A DNA stretch of 64,000 nt. Source: Desulfitobacterium dichloroeliminans LMG P-21439. Lineage in GTDB: Bacteria > Bacillota > Desulfitobacteriia > Desulfitobacteriales > Desulfitobacteriaceae. Positions 9,565-18,795 of this stretch are shown piece by piece. The position numbers and the translations under genes were made by a program. The stretch's first letter is position 1, and each line of letters begins with the position of its first letter. Under the pieces are notes generated by a model that had not been told where the DNA came from, searched no databases, and worked only from the letters and a program-made list of their open reading frames with translations. The stretch lies in contig NC_019903.1 in NCBI RefSeq assembly GCF_000243135.2, positions 3,324,001 through 3,388,000 of the forward strand, written 5' to 3'.

Positions 9565-9746
9565 AATAAGTCCTCCCCCTATTTTTTATCCTCCCCACTA
9601 TGAATCCTTATTCCACCCGAACTCTTTATTTATCTAAAATCTTATTATTAGTTAGTTAAGATTTAAGTTGAATTCGATATCTATCTAATTCATTTGATAC
9701 TTTAACTAAAAAACTCTTTTAGTACTTAACACTCTTACTTATATCC

Positions 9747-11522
9747 TTAACGTATCGGGTACTTACCCTTTTCGACCACAAGCTTAGCGATCTCTTGACG
9801 AAGCCCAATCATATCCACATTAGGACGACGAACAAGCTTGCGTATCCCCGCCAAAACGGTGCTTAAAGAATCTCCTTGTTCAGCGGCGCCAATGACTTCT
9901 TTAGCATGTTGTTCGATAATGTTCATGGCACTATAGGCCCCTAGGGTCGCCGCCTTTTCGACAAAGAGCTTGTGGTCATCGGTCACATCCATCCCTTGGA
10001 CCTTCAGAGCTCGGAGGACCCCGCTTTCCATAGCATAAACTTGGAGAACCATCTCTGCTAAACCTAGAAGAACATATTGATTGTCTTTGAGTTCCATCCC
10101 TAGATTCTGAGCGGCAATTCCAGAGGCCATTAAGCAAAGCTTCTTGGCCTTTTGGGTCATATCCAGAAGGGCGTCTAATCCCTCTCCCTCTGATCCTAAA
10201 CTGGCGGACATCAGGTCTTTGCTGACATTTTTAGCTGCGGCCAGGAGAGGAAGTTCACCACTTATAGCCCGTTTGAGCAAGGTTCCCGGAACCAGTAAGC
10301 GGTTGATTTCGTTGGTTCCTTCAAAAAGACGGTTGATGCGTGAATCTCGATACATGCGCTCAATGGGATATTCCGCGATAAAGCCATATCCTCCATGGAC
10401 TTGCACCCCTTCATCCACAGCCAGGTCCAAAACTTCTGAAGCAATGACTTTATTTAAGGAGCACTCAACAGCATGCTCTTCAAGGGCTTTACCGGCTTCT
10501 TTACGGCAATCTCCGGTCACATCCAGATCTTTACATGCTTCTTCCATCAGGCCGGCAGTACGATAGACCACACTCTCGGCGAGGTAGGTTCGGGTGGCAA
10601 TTTCAGCGAATTTCGTTTGAATGGCCCCGAAGGAGCTTAAGGGAACACCAAACTGCTTACGCTCCTCGGCGTATTTAAGGGTAATTTCTAAAGCCAACTG
10701 AGCACTGCCGATGGCCGCGGCAGCCAGTTTGAAGCGTCCAACGTTCAGGATATTAAAAGCAACCACGTGCCCGCGACCTAATTCCCCCACGACATTCTCT
10801 ACCGGCACTGGAACATCTTCAAGGATGACTTGACGGGTGGAGGAACCTTTAATGCCCATCTTTTTTTCTTCCGGACCGAAGGAAACCCCGTGCATGGTCC
10901 GCTCCACAATAAAGTTGGTGAGCTTGCCATCAACTTTCGCATAGACAAGGAAAATATCTGCGAAGCCCGCGTTGGTAATAAATTGCTTGGTTCCGTTGAG
11001 GATATAATGAGTACCTTCAGCATTAAGAACTGCTGTGGCCTTGGCACCGAGAGCGTCCGAACCGGAACCGGGCTCAGTAAGACAGTACGCTGCGATGGTC
11101 TCTCCGGAGGCGAGGCCGGGAAGATATTTAGCCTTTTGCTCCGGGCTGCCAAAGTAAACGATAGGAAGGGTACCAATTCCGGTATGAGCTGCGAAGGCTA
11201 CGGCGAAGGAAGCTCCGCGAGGAACTTCTTCACCGACCACCACAGCAGAGCATTTATCCATGCTCATGCCGCCGAATTCCTCAGGCACCTCTAAGCCGAG
11301 AAGTCCTAGCTCACCCGCTTGGGCCATAAAACTGCGCATGAGTCCGTCTTCTTGCTCCTCAAGAGCTTCGATCTTGGGAGCAATTTCATTTTCTACGAAG
11401 CTGCGGGTCATTTTCTTGAGCTGGAGATGATCCTCGTTTAATTCCTCGGGAGTAACTACTTGGTCGGGAGTTATTTCGGCGAGTAGGAAGCCGCCGCCTT
11501 TGAGGGCTAGTTCTAATTCCAT
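9747..11522 (-). CDS. fadE: Acyl-CoA dehydrogenase, long form
   Basis: At 591 residues this matches the long bacterial acyl-CoA dehydrogenases with an extra C-terminal helical domain (about residue 420 onward), as in B. subtilis FadE. The FAD/substrate motif CLTEPGSGSDA is near residue 148 and the catalytic-base motif LFEGTNEINR near 390, where the Glu of FEGT abstracts the alpha proton. It oxidises acyl-CoA to enoyl-CoA and passes electrons to ETF. It follows fadN and fadA in the order known for the B. subtilis fadNAE operon, but here 728 bases of structured intergenic DNA separate it from fadA, so it may have its own promoter. Confidence 0.92.
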   Translation of the reverse strand: MELELALKGGGFLLAEITPDQVVTPEELNEDHLQLKKMTRSFVENEIAPKIEALEEQEDGLMRSFMAQAGELGLLGLEVPEEFGGMSMDKCSAVVVGEEVPRGASFAVAFAAHTGIGTLPIVYFGSPEQKAKYLPGLASGETIAAYCLTEPGSGSDALGAKATAVLNAEGTHYILNGTKQFITNAGFADIFLVYAKVDGKLTNFIVERTMHGVSFGPEEKKMGIKGSSTRQVILEDVPVPVENVVGELGRGHVVAFNILNVGRFKLAAAAIGSAQLALEITLKYAEERKQFGVPLSSFGAIQTKFAEIATRTYLAESVVYRTAGLMEEACKDLDVTGDCRKEAGKALEEHAVECSLNKVIASEVLDLAVDEGVQVHGGYGFIAEYPIERMYRDSRINRLFEGTNEINRLLVPGTLLKRAISGELPLLAAAKNVSKDLMSASLGSEGEGLDALLDMTQKAKKLCLMASGIAAQNLGMELKDNQYVLLGLAEMVLQVYAMESGVLRALKVQGMDVTDDHKLFVEKAATLGAYSAMNIIEQHAKEVIGAAEQGDSLSTVLAGIRKLVRRPNVDMIGLRQEIAKLVVEKGKYPIR

Positions 11523-11593
11523 CGTTATTTCTCCTCTCTCAATCTGGATTTGGGGTCTTTGGGGTCTGGGTCATTGCTTATTACTGGAGTCAG

Positions 11594-11836
11594 GTAGCTT
11601 TTCGCACACCGTTCACTTACTAGCTCCAGGGCTATCGCATTCGCTTCTATGGGAGCTACGCCAAACCCCGCTGCTTTCTGCATGTGAACCAGTGGCTCCG
11701 CTATCCCAAAGAAGCCTTATGCGATGTACCGCCCTTCCGCTTAAAGAAAGCTTGGCTTGTGGTGAGGGAAGCGAAGCAGAAGCCTTAGCTGCCTTATACA
11801 CAGTGAAAATCGTTCCACTATTGTGCGAAAAGCTAC
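11594..11836. repeat. Inverted-repeat element between fadA and fadE (element C)
   Basis: Exact 15-base inverted ends (GTAGCTTTTCGCACA at 11594-11608 and its complement at 11822-11836) bound 243 bases. A nested stem TAGCTCC/GGAGCTA lies near the left end. The right arm shares TGCGAAAAGCT with the element at 44254-44500, so they may be related. Open frames across it have no coding character. A GACAGGTCCC REP-like word follows at 11861. Confidence 0.6.
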
Positions 11837-11993
11837 GCTTATTCTGCACTTAGTGACGAAGACAGGTCCCGTGTCCCGGGGAGAAACATGCAATTCTCTG
11901 AGGCCTGTGCTTTGATTCTTTGAAGCCTGTGCCTTGCTTATGGTTGGGACAGAAACCTATCCCCTGTGCCCTACGCGTAGCTTAATAGAAAGC

Positions 11994-12207
11994 CCAAGGA
12001 TTTTGCTTGACAGCAGAGAACGGCTTCTAAGCGAGCAGTTACCCGTTCTTCGCGAAAAGCTTACAGCGGAGTCGGGTTGGAAACAGGACGTTTCCAACTG
12101 CCCACTGAGCAGGAGCGATTTGGGCAGCGTCCCGACGGAGCGGTAAGCTTGAGCGTTAGAACGGGTACGCGCAGCTTACAGAGTGAACGCGGCAAGCAAA
12201 ATCCTGG
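11994..12207 (+). repeat. Multi-stem palindromic intergenic element, copy A
   Basis: Ends CCAAGGATTTTGCTTG (11994-12009) and CAAGCAAAATCCTGG (12193-12207) are near-perfect inverted repeats. Inside are stems CCCGTTCT (12042-12049)/AGAACGGG (12158-12165), a hairpin GTTGGAAAC-AGGAC-GTTTCCAAC (12076-12098) and CTGCCCA (12098-12104)/TGGGCAG (12121-12127). The same plan occurs in inverse orientation at 44254-44500 with compensating changes. It may be a MITE-like mobile element or a structured RNA; no transposase is inside. It lies between fadA and fadE. Confidence 0.8.
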
Positions 12208-12250
12208 AGAGTCCCCTAAAAAATGACCGAGTGGATAAAGCTACCTAATA

Positions 12251-13405
12251 TCACAGTAGCTCGAGGACCCCAGCGGCGCCCATTCCGCCACCGATACACA
12301 TAGTAACCATGCCGTATTTGAGTCCGCGACGCTTCATTTCATGGAGCAGGGCGGCAGTGAGTTTGGCGCCGGTGCAGCCGAGGGGGTGCCCGAAGGCGAT
12401 GGCACCGCCGTTGGGGTTGACTTTGGTGGGGTCGATGCCAAGAGTCTTGATGATGGCGAGGGATTGGGAGGCGAAGGCTTCGTTAAGCTCGAAGAGATCG
12501 ATTTGGTCAAGAGTTAAGCCCACTTGCTTGAGAACTTTGGGGATCGCTTTGATCGGCCCGATGCCCATGAGTTCCGGCTCGACACCGGCGACGGCGAAGC
12601 CTCGCCAGAGCGCAAGGGGCTTGAGTTCGAGTTCTTGCACTTTGCTTTCAGACATAAGGAGGGTTATGGCGGCCCCGTCACTGGTTTGAGAGGAGTTCCC
12701 TGCCGTGACACTGCCACCGTTTTTAAAAACGGGTTTGAGCTTGCTGAGGGATTCCACTGTGCCCTCGGGGCGGATTCCTTCATCTTTACTAAACCATACT
12801 TCTCCTTTTTTACCGCTGGAAATAAGGACAGGCACGATTTCCTCAGCAAAACGTCCACTGGTTTGGGCTGCGTGGGCTTTTTGATGACTAGCTACTGCAA
12901 ACTCATCTTGTTGCTCCCGGGTGATCTCATATTTTTTAGCTACGTTTTCAGCGGTAAGTCCCATTGAAAGGTAGACTTCAGGGTGATACTGCATCATGTA
13001 GGGATTGGGGGCTGGTTTGCCACCACCCAAGGGCACTGCAGACATACTTTCTGCTCCTCCGGCCAACATTGCCTCGGCTTCACCCAAACGGATTCTGTCT
13101 GCTGCTAAAGAGATGGCCTGGAGTCCTGATGAGCAAAAGCGGTTGATAGTGAGTCCTGAGACTTCGATGGGGAGGCCTGCGCGCAGGGCCATGACTCGAG
13201 CCATGTTCATCCCTTGTTCTCCTTCGGGGAAGGAACAGCCGATGACACAATCATCAATATCAGCAGGATTTAAGCTGGGAGCACTTTTTAAAACATCTTG
13301 GATGACAAACGCCCCAAGATCGTCGGGTCGCATATGGGCTAAGGAACCCTTGCCGGATTTGCCGATGGCTGTACGTTTTGCTTCAATAATTAAGGCTTCT
13401 TTCAT
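12251..13405 (-). CDS. fadA: Acetyl-CoA C-acyltransferase (thiolase)
   Basis: This 384-residue thiolase shows the full catalytic set: Cys91 in NRFCSSGLQAI (acyl-enzyme nucleophile), His340 in IAFGHPLGCTG and Cys370 in CIGGGMGAAG (proton transfer). GGAESMS near 120 is also typical. It cleaves 3-ketoacyl-CoA to acetyl-CoA and a shortened acyl-CoA in beta-oxidation. The start is 13 bases downstream of the fadN stop, so the two are co-transcribed and probably form the FadN-FadA complex pair. The gene is followed by the structured elements at 11594-12207. Confidence 0.95.
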   Translation of the reverse strand: MKEALIIEAKRTAIGKSGKGSLAHMRPDDLGAFVIQDVLKSAPSLNPADIDDCVIGCSFPEGEQGMNMARVMALRAGLPIEVSGLTINRFCSSGLQAISLAADRIRLGEAEAMLAGGAESMSAVPLGGGKPAPNPYMMQYHPEVYLSMGLTAENVAKKYEITREQQDEFAVASHQKAHAAQTSGRFAEEIVPVLISSGKKGEVWFSKDEGIRPEGTVESLSKLKPVFKNGGSVTAGNSSQTSDGAAITLLMSESKVQELELKPLALWRGFAVAGVEPELMGIGPIKAIPKVLKQVGLTLDQIDLFELNEAFASQSLAIIKTLGIDPTKVNPNGGAIAFGHPLGCTGAKLTAALLHEMKRRGLKYGMVTMCIGGGMGAAGVLELL

Positions 13406-13418
13406 TATTCTTCACCTC

Positions 13419-15812
13419 CTAATTCCTTAATGGCTTGTTCTTGGTGAGCATATATCGAATGCGATCCAGTGTCTTGGGTTCTCCGGCTAGGCTCAAAAAT
13501 GTTTCTCTTTCTAGATCGAGGAGGTATTGCTCATCCACTAAGGTTCCGGCAAGGGCATCGCCACCGGTCATGGCATAAGCGAGTTTTTTCCCTAAGTGAG
13601 CATCATATTCGGAGATGAAACGCCCTTCCTTCATACCGTACAGCGCCATCTCCAGGAAAGCGCGGACTCCGGGCCCTGCTGCCTTGACCTTCTGGGGGAT
13701 GTTGGGACGAAAGTTTCTTGCTAAATCGATGACACGAGCTTTGGCATCAAGGAGGACATGATCTGCATTCATGCTATAGCGATCGCTATCTCTTAGGAAG
13801 CCCAGCTTCCTTGCCATTTCTGCACTGGTGGACACTTGAGCCATAGCTACCACTTCAAAACGTTTGGCAAAGAAATAGTCGGGGGCAACAACGACACCGG
13901 GGAGAACTCCTTCCATAGCGCGCAGGGCCATTTCTTTAGTCCCCCCACCTCCGGGGATCAGCCCTACACCCAGCTCGACGAGGCCCATATAGGTTTCAGC
14001 AGCTGGTTGGATGGCATGGGAGTGAAGGCAAACCTCAGCGCCACCGCCGAGGGCCATGCCATAGGGGGCTGCGACCACAGGCTTCTTGGCGTACTTAAGG
14101 GCCATTGTTCCTCTTTGGAATTCCGCAACCATACTATTCAAATCATCCCAGTTGCCTTCTTCTGCTTCCATCATAATCAGCATGAGATTTGCGCCCACGG
14201 CGAAATTCTTGCCTTGGCTACCGATTACCATACCCAAATAGTTTTCTTCCACTTCCTTTAGAGACTTGTGGATCATGTTCATGATATCTCCGCCGATGGA
14301 GTTATTGGGGGAATGGAATTCCAGACAAGCCACTCCGTCACCCATATCAACTAAGCTGGCACCGGAGTTGCCGAAGACTTTTTTGCCTTGCTTATGAGCC
14401 TGTTTGAGGGAGAAGGAATAGGGGCTAGCCACTTTTTCTTTATACTCTCCATCAGCATAGTAGAGGGTATCTACGCTCTCGGTCTTCTGATAAAAACTAT
14501 CTTTACCTTCATCCAGGAGTTTTTCTATGCTTTCAGGTAAGGTGCCCCCTTCAGCACGGATACGCTCAGCCGTTGCTTTTACCCCTAAGGCATCCCAAGT
14601 CTCAAAGGGACCCATTTCCCAGTTGAAGCCCAGCTTCATGCCGTCATCGACGGCTGTTATATCCTCGGCAATTTGGGGGGCTAAACGAGCCGCATAGAGG
14701 AGAACTTCCTTTAAGGCTTGCCATGCAAAAACTGCTCCAGGATCCTTGCCGTTGACTATGGTCCTCAGCTTTTCTTTAAGGCTGCCTGCATTCTTGGCTT
14801 TATCCAAGCAAGCAAATTGAACCTTCTTCTTAGGAACATACTCCATGGTATGGGGGTCTAAAACTAGGATCTCTTTGCCTTCAGTTGTTTTTACCTTCTT
14901 ATAGAAGCCTTGCTTACTCTTGTCGCCGAGCCAGCCATTCTTAAGCATGGTCTGAATGAATTCCGGCATGATGAAAAATTCTTTTTCATCGGGAACATTA
15001 TCGCCGACGTTGTTGGCTACATGGACAAAGGTGTCCAAACCCACCATATCCACTGTGCGGAAGGAGGCGGACTTCGGTCGCCCCATGACCGGGCCGGTTA
15101 AGGCATCGACTTCATCGATGGTTAAGCCGGAGCGCAACATTTCTTTCATGGTTGCGGATAACCCGAAGACGCCGATGCGGTTGGCAATGAAGTTGGGGGT
15201 ATCCTTGGCGTAGACGACCCCTTTGCCCAGTACTCGCTCGGCAAATTCAGCCATTTCCTTAATGACTGCAGGATCGGTGGTGGGTCCCGGAATCAATTCA
15301 AAGAGCTTCATATAGCGCGGGGGGTTAAAGAAGTGCGTTCCAAAAAAGTTCTTCGCAAATTCCTCAGGAAGTCCCTCCGCCATTGCTTTTAGGGAAATGC
15401 CGGAGGTGTTAGAGGTTACAATAGTTCCGGGACGGACAGCTTGTGCGACCTTCTTAAAAAGGTCAATTTTAATGTCTAAGCGTTCCACAACTACTTCTAT
15501 TACCCAGTCCACTTCCTTCAAGCGGGGTAAATCATCGTCAAAGTTCCCGACCTCAATGCGATCAGCAAATTCCGGAACAAACAGGGGAGCCGGACTCATT
15601 TTAAGCAGCTTGGTTTTATTGGCCGCGGAAATACGGTTTCTCACCTTGGGGGACTCTAACGTCAGTCCTGCCACCTCTTCTTCGGGCAGTAAGCTGGAGG
15701 GCACGATGTCTAGTAACAGACTGGGAATCCCGGCATTGGCGAGATGGGCTGCGATGGTGCTTCCCATTACTCCTGAGCCTAAAACCGCCACCTTGTATAT
15801 GGGCATATTCAT
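13419..15812 (-). CDS. fadN: 3-hydroxyacyl-CoA dehydrogenase / enoyl-CoA hydratase fusion
   Basis: At 797 residues this is close to B. subtilis FadN in size and domain order. The NAD-binding dehydrogenase comes first (AVLGSGVMGSTIAAHLANAG at about 9-28; catalytic histidine region GTHFFNPPRYMKLFE near 160). A helical dehydrogenase C-terminal domain follows. The crotonase domain comes last, from about 500 to 700 (GGGAEVCLHSHAI and GLIPGGGGTKEMALR). The E. coli FadB order is the reverse. It catalyses hydration of enoyl-CoA and oxidation of 3-hydroxyacyl-CoA. It heads the fadNA run; a partial FadR-like palindrome lies about 100 bases upstream. GGAGG precedes the ATG at 15812. Confidence 0.93.
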   Translation of the reverse strand: MNMPIYKVAVLGSGVMGSTIAAHLANAGIPSLLLDIVPSSLLPEEEVAGLTLESPKVRNRISAANKTKLLKMSPAPLFVPEFADRIEVGNFDDDLPRLKEVDWVIEVVVERLDIKIDLFKKVAQAVRPGTIVTSNTSGISLKAMAEGLPEEFAKNFFGTHFFNPPRYMKLFELIPGPTTDPAVIKEMAEFAERVLGKGVVYAKDTPNFIANRIGVFGLSATMKEMLRSGLTIDEVDALTGPVMGRPKSASFRTVDMVGLDTFVHVANNVGDNVPDEKEFFIMPEFIQTMLKNGWLGDKSKQGFYKKVKTTEGKEILVLDPHTMEYVPKKKVQFACLDKAKNAGSLKEKLRTIVNGKDPGAVFAWQALKEVLLYAARLAPQIAEDITAVDDGMKLGFNWEMGPFETWDALGVKATAERIRAEGGTLPESIEKLLDEGKDSFYQKTESVDTLYYADGEYKEKVASPYSFSLKQAHKQGKKVFGNSGASLVDMGDGVACLEFHSPNNSIGGDIMNMIHKSLKEVEENYLGMVIGSQGKNFAVGANLMLIMMEAEEGNWDDLNSMVAEFQRGTMALKYAKKPVVAAPYGMALGGGAEVCLHSHAIQPAAETYMGLVELGVGLIPGGGGTKEMALRAMEGVLPGVVVAPDYFFAKRFEVVAMAQVSTSAEMARKLGFLRDSDRYSMNADHVLLDAKARVIDLARNFRPNIPQKVKAAGPGVRAFLEMALYGMKEGRFISEYDAHLGKKLAYAMTGGDALAGTLVDEQYLLDLERETFLSLAGEPKTLDRIRYMLTKNKPLRN

Positions 15813-15905
15813 CCTCCTTCTCTCACTAGGTACTTCTTTTCTCTGTAGTTCTTAAATTTAGTCTTGCTTGCCTCGAAATACAAACCCTTTCTGTTTATTA
15901 CCTAT

Positions 15906-15923
15906 ATTATGAATATTCAGTCA
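15906..15923 (-). promoter_or_regulatory. Possible degenerate FadR operator upstream of fadN
   Basis: Read on the minus strand, 12 of 16 defined positions agree with the B. subtilis-type FadR consensus TGAATGAnTAnTCATTCA; the core TGAATATTCA is a 10-base palindrome. The right half is degraded. The rest of 15813-16108 is AT-rich, with no further recognisable signal. Confidence 0.4.
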
Positions 15924-16108
15924 TTTGTGGGCGGAGAAAACCCTGTGTCTTGGGTTTTCGATGGACATTCAGCAAATCTATCCTCCTTCTTATCTAGGCA
16001 CTTTTATATCTACGTACTTTTATATCTACATACTTTTTTGTGTGCTCTTTCTACATGCTCTTTTTATCCTTACTTTACTTCTGTCTTACTTCTTTGCACC
16101 TCTTACGA

Positions 16109-16729
16109 TCATATTTCGTTTTTCTTCTTTATATTTTCTTCCTTAGGCAAGCCCAATGCCGCTGAGAACAGCTCCAGCATGCAATCTGTGTCCTTGCTTA
16201 AGGATCGTTCTGAGCGGGCAAAGATCCAATCAGTAGTCGCTCGATCGATGGTGCCGAAAATCATCTGGCGTGCTACGTGAACATTGAATGAAGGAATGAT
16301 CTCATTTTGTTTTATTCCTTCTTCGATCACTTCTTCAATCAAGCGAAAATAGTTTCTCAGCGGGAACGCAATGGCTGTATATAAGCTCGTGTCGGGTTGT
16401 CTTAATTCGATTTGTGATACAGTCGCTAGTGCACGATTATTCTCCATGTAGGTCAAATGCGTATGGACAATGGCTCTAAGGCGGCTGCGTGTATCCTGGC
16501 AGGAATCCATTTCGCTCCGAATGAGCTCAATAAACCTCCCCATCCTTTCCTTAAACAGGCGTATCAGGATGTCTTCTTTATTCTTAAAGTAGAGGTAGAT
16601 CGTCCCGTCAGCTACTCCCGCCATCCGAGCTATCTTGGCAACCTGGCATGAATGATAGCCCACCTCAGCAAATGCTTCTATTGCTGCATCCAAAATTTTT
16701 TCATATTTATCTTCTTGGGAAATAGCCAT
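16109..16729 (-). CDS. fadR: TetR-family fatty-acid degradation regulator FadR
   Basis: This 206-residue TetR-family protein has the N-terminal helix-turn-helix (ILDAAIEAFAEVGYHSCQVAKIARMAGVADGTIYLYFKNKEDIL) at about 12-55 and an all-helical ligand domain after it. In Bacillus, FadR (YsiA) of this type represses beta-oxidation genes and is released by long-chain acyl-CoA. Its position between etfA and fadN, and FadR-like palindromes before etfB and the divergent flavoenzyme, support the same role here. It is transcribed in line with etfBA, 69 bases after the etfA stop, and so may be autoregulated through the etfB operator. Confidence 0.85.
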   Translation of the reverse strand: MAISQEDKYEKILDAAIEAFAEVGYHSCQVAKIARMAGVADGTIYLYFKNKEDILIRLFKERMGRFIELIRSEMDSCQDTRSRLRAIVHTHLTYMENNRALATVSQIELRQPDTSLYTAIAFPLRNYFRLIEEVIEEGIKQNEIIPSFNVHVARQMIFGTIDRATTDWIFARSERSLSKDTDCMLELFSAALGLPKEENIKKKNEI

Positions 16730-16798
16730 AATACGTCATCCTTTGCAAGTTTTTAATCCATTAGACCTCCTTTTCTCAAGGTTGTCAATGTACTTCCC

Positions 16799-17794
16799 TT
16801 AGGCTAGTTGCTTTTTGAACTCTTCCGTAAGCAAGGGGACGATCTCATAAAGGTCGCCGACAATGCCATAATCAGCGACGGTAAAGATATTAGCTTCTGG
16901 ATCCTTATTAATCGCTACGATAACCTTGGAGGAGCCCATCCCGGCTAAGTGCTGAATAGCGCCTGAAATACCGCAAGCAATATAAAGAGTTGGGGCTACA
17001 GTCTTTCCGGTTTGACCCACTTGATATTTATACTCACGATATCCGGAGTCCACAGCTGCTCGGGAAGCTCCTATAGCGGCTCCTATGGTATCAGCAAGTT
17101 CTTCAAGCAGCTGGAAATTCTCCGCATTCTTCATGGCACGTCCGCCAGAAACAATAATGTTGGCATCAGTCAATTCCGGGCGGCTAGAAGCTTGCCGGAC
17201 CACTTCCTTGACGATGGCTTGAAGATCATTAGCATCGATGGTTGCGGTCTCCTCAACCACTTCTGCTTGACGATCCGGACTTGATGCAGAAATGCTGAAG
17301 CTATTAGGACGAATGGTGGCTAGAATAGGGCGGGCCTCTGTTGCTACTTCTGCATAAGCTTTACCGGCATAGATAGGACGTCTAAAAATTAGCTTGTATG
17401 TAGAATCTACTGTGACTGCAACACAATCTGAGGCACTTCCAACTCCTAAACGTTGGGCAAGACGTGGGGCTAAATCCCTCCCCATTCCTGTATTGCCTAT
17501 GAAGACCACCTCGGGATCTTCTTGGCGGATGATTCGGTTGAGTACAGAGGTGTAAGCACCGGTGGTATAATCCTTGAGGGCTACATCTTCTACCACAATC
17601 ACTCGATCAGCTCCATGTGAAGCTGCGACAGATGCCAAATCCTTAACTCCTTGGCCCAGCAAGGCCCCCGTGAGGGTGAGTCCTGACGCGTCGGCCAAAC
17701 GTCTTCCTTCGCTTAAAAGCTCCAAGGAAACCTTGCGAAGCTCCCCGTTATACTGCTCAAGTACAACTAAAATTCCCTTAGGCATCCTTCCCAA
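16799..17794 (-). CDS. etfA: Electron transfer flavoprotein, alpha subunit
   Basis: This 331-residue protein has the EtfA layout: an N-terminal nucleotide-fold domain and a C-terminal FAD-binding domain with [15 protein letters not shown] near 205, [39 protein letters not shown] near 245-285 and [26 protein letters not shown] at the end. EtfAB accepts electrons from acyl-CoA dehydrogenase; the EMO-like protein at 6112-8172 is the likely next carrier. It starts 41 bases after etfB and is co-transcribed with it. No extra ferredoxin domain or bifurcation-specific partner is adjacent. Confidence 0.94.
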   Translation of the reverse strand: MGRMPKGILVVLEQYNGELRKVSLELLSEGRRLADASGLTLTGALLGQGVKDLASVAASHGADRVIVVEDVALKDYTTGAYTSVLNRIIRQEDPEVVFIGNTGMGRDLAPRLAQRLGVGSASDCVAVTVDSTYKLIFRRPIYAGKAYAEVATEARPILATIRPNSFSISASSPDRQAEVVEETATIDANDLQAIVKEVVRQASSRPELTDANIIVSGGRAMKNAENFQLLEELADTIGAAIGASRAAVDSGYREYKYQVGQTGKTVAPTLYIACGISGAIQHLAGMGSSKVIVAINKDPEANIFTVADYGIVGDLYEIVPLLTEEFKKQLA

Positions 17795-17835
17795 TCCTCT
17801 CTTTCCTTAGTTAGGTTTCCTTAGTTTCTCCATAA

Positions 17836-18618
17836 TCAAATCACTTTTGCTTCCTTCATTAAGACATTGACCAGCTCCGCGGCGGCCTGGGCAGGATCCT
17901 CTTGGATTAGGCGGCCCGCTTGACGGGCTGGAGGCAAACTAATCTGAAGTACCCTCATCTTAGCCCCTTGAGCTAACGATTCAGTAGCGGACAGTCCAAG
18001 ATCGGCGAGGGTTAGGGTTTTAAGTTCTTTTTTCTTAGCTTTCATGATCCCTGCTACCGATGGATAGCGTGGTTCATTTAAACCTTTTTGAGCGGTAATC
18101 ACTGCGGGAAGGGATACTTGGATGACCTCACTGCCTCCATCTATGTCGCGGGTAACCGTAGCATTTTTGTCTTCAATCTTCAGCTCTGTGACGGATGATA
18201 CGGATGGAATACCCAGTATCTCAGCAAGTCGAGTGGGCACTTGGCTTGATCCATCATCGATAGCAATCCGCCCCGACAGGATAATATCGAAGGGAATGGC
18301 TTGAACTGCTTTGGCGAGCACCCCGGCAGTAACCCATTCATCGCTGCCTTCTAAAGCAGCATCTTGAATAGCAACCGCTTTATCCGCCCCCATAGCTAGA
18401 GCTGTGCGCAAGACTTCATTGACTTTTGCTCCACCCATGCTCAATACTGTGACTTCGCCACCGAACTTTTCTTTAAGACGAATTCCCTCTTCCACTGCAA
18501 ATTCATCATAGGGATTCATGATGAGATTTACTCCTGTAGAGTCGATTTGGCCTTGCGAATTGATCATGATCTTCGCTTCAGTGTCGAATGTTTGTTTTAG
18601 ACAAACCAATATGTTCAA
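17836..18618 (-). CDS. etfB: Electron transfer flavoprotein, beta subunit
   Basis: EtfB family, 260 residues from the TTG at 18618 (protein begins NILVCLKQTFD, the usual EtfB beginning after Met). The open frame extends to an ATG at 18660, but that part is unlike any EtfB and its first codon lies inside the FadR-like palindrome 18644-18665; AGGGGA at 18625-18630 is well spaced for the TTG. Domain landmarks are MNPYDEFAVEEG near 35 and the C-terminal helix with GRLIQEDPAQAAAELVNVL that holds AMP and contacts EtfA. First gene of etfB-etfA-fadR. Confidence 0.93.
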   Translation of the reverse strand: MNILVCLKQTFDTEAKIMINSQGQIDSTGVNLIMNPYDEFAVEEGIRLKEKFGGEVTVLSMGGAKVNEVLRTALAMGADKAVAIQDAALEGSDEWVTAGVLAKAVQAIPFDIILSGRIAIDDGSSQVPTRLAEILGIPSVSSVTELKIEDKNATVTRDIDGGSEVIQVSLPAVITAQKGLNEPRYPSVAGIMKAKKKELKTLTLADLGLSATESLAQGAKMRVLQISLPPARQAGRLIQEDPAQAAAELVNVLMKEAKVI

Positions 18619-18643
18619 CTCGATTCCCCTTTCTTTATTTGCT

Positions 18644-18665
18644 ACTGAATGAATACTCATTCAGT
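18644..18665. promoter_or_regulatory. FadR operator at the etfB promoter
   Basis: Nine-base arms ACTGAATGA and TCATTCAGT flank ATAC. The inner 18 bases fit the FadR consensus TGAATGAnTAnTCATTCA completely. It lies just downstream of a TATGAT -10-like hexamer (18673-18678, minus strand), over the probable transcription start, where a repressor would block initiation. Confidence 0.85.
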
Positions 18666-18795
18666 TTCCCCTATCATATCAGATGGGAGGTTAAAACGGA
18701 ATACTCTTTTTTAAATATTTTGTAAATTGTAAATTATCAGTTTCCTTTGTTAAAACCTATTCCCCCTGTGCTGTTTTCATGATATGCTGTTCTGT

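Noticed and set aside
11500-12146. Open frames across the fadA-fadE gap
   Set aside because: They run through palindromic elements, lack ribosome sites, and similar peptides appear in copy B only because the DNA repeats.
15864-16280. Plus-strand open frame over the fadN upstream region
   Set aside because: Antisense to the end of fadR and rich in Tyr/Phe/Ser from AT-rich DNA; no domain and no ribosome site.
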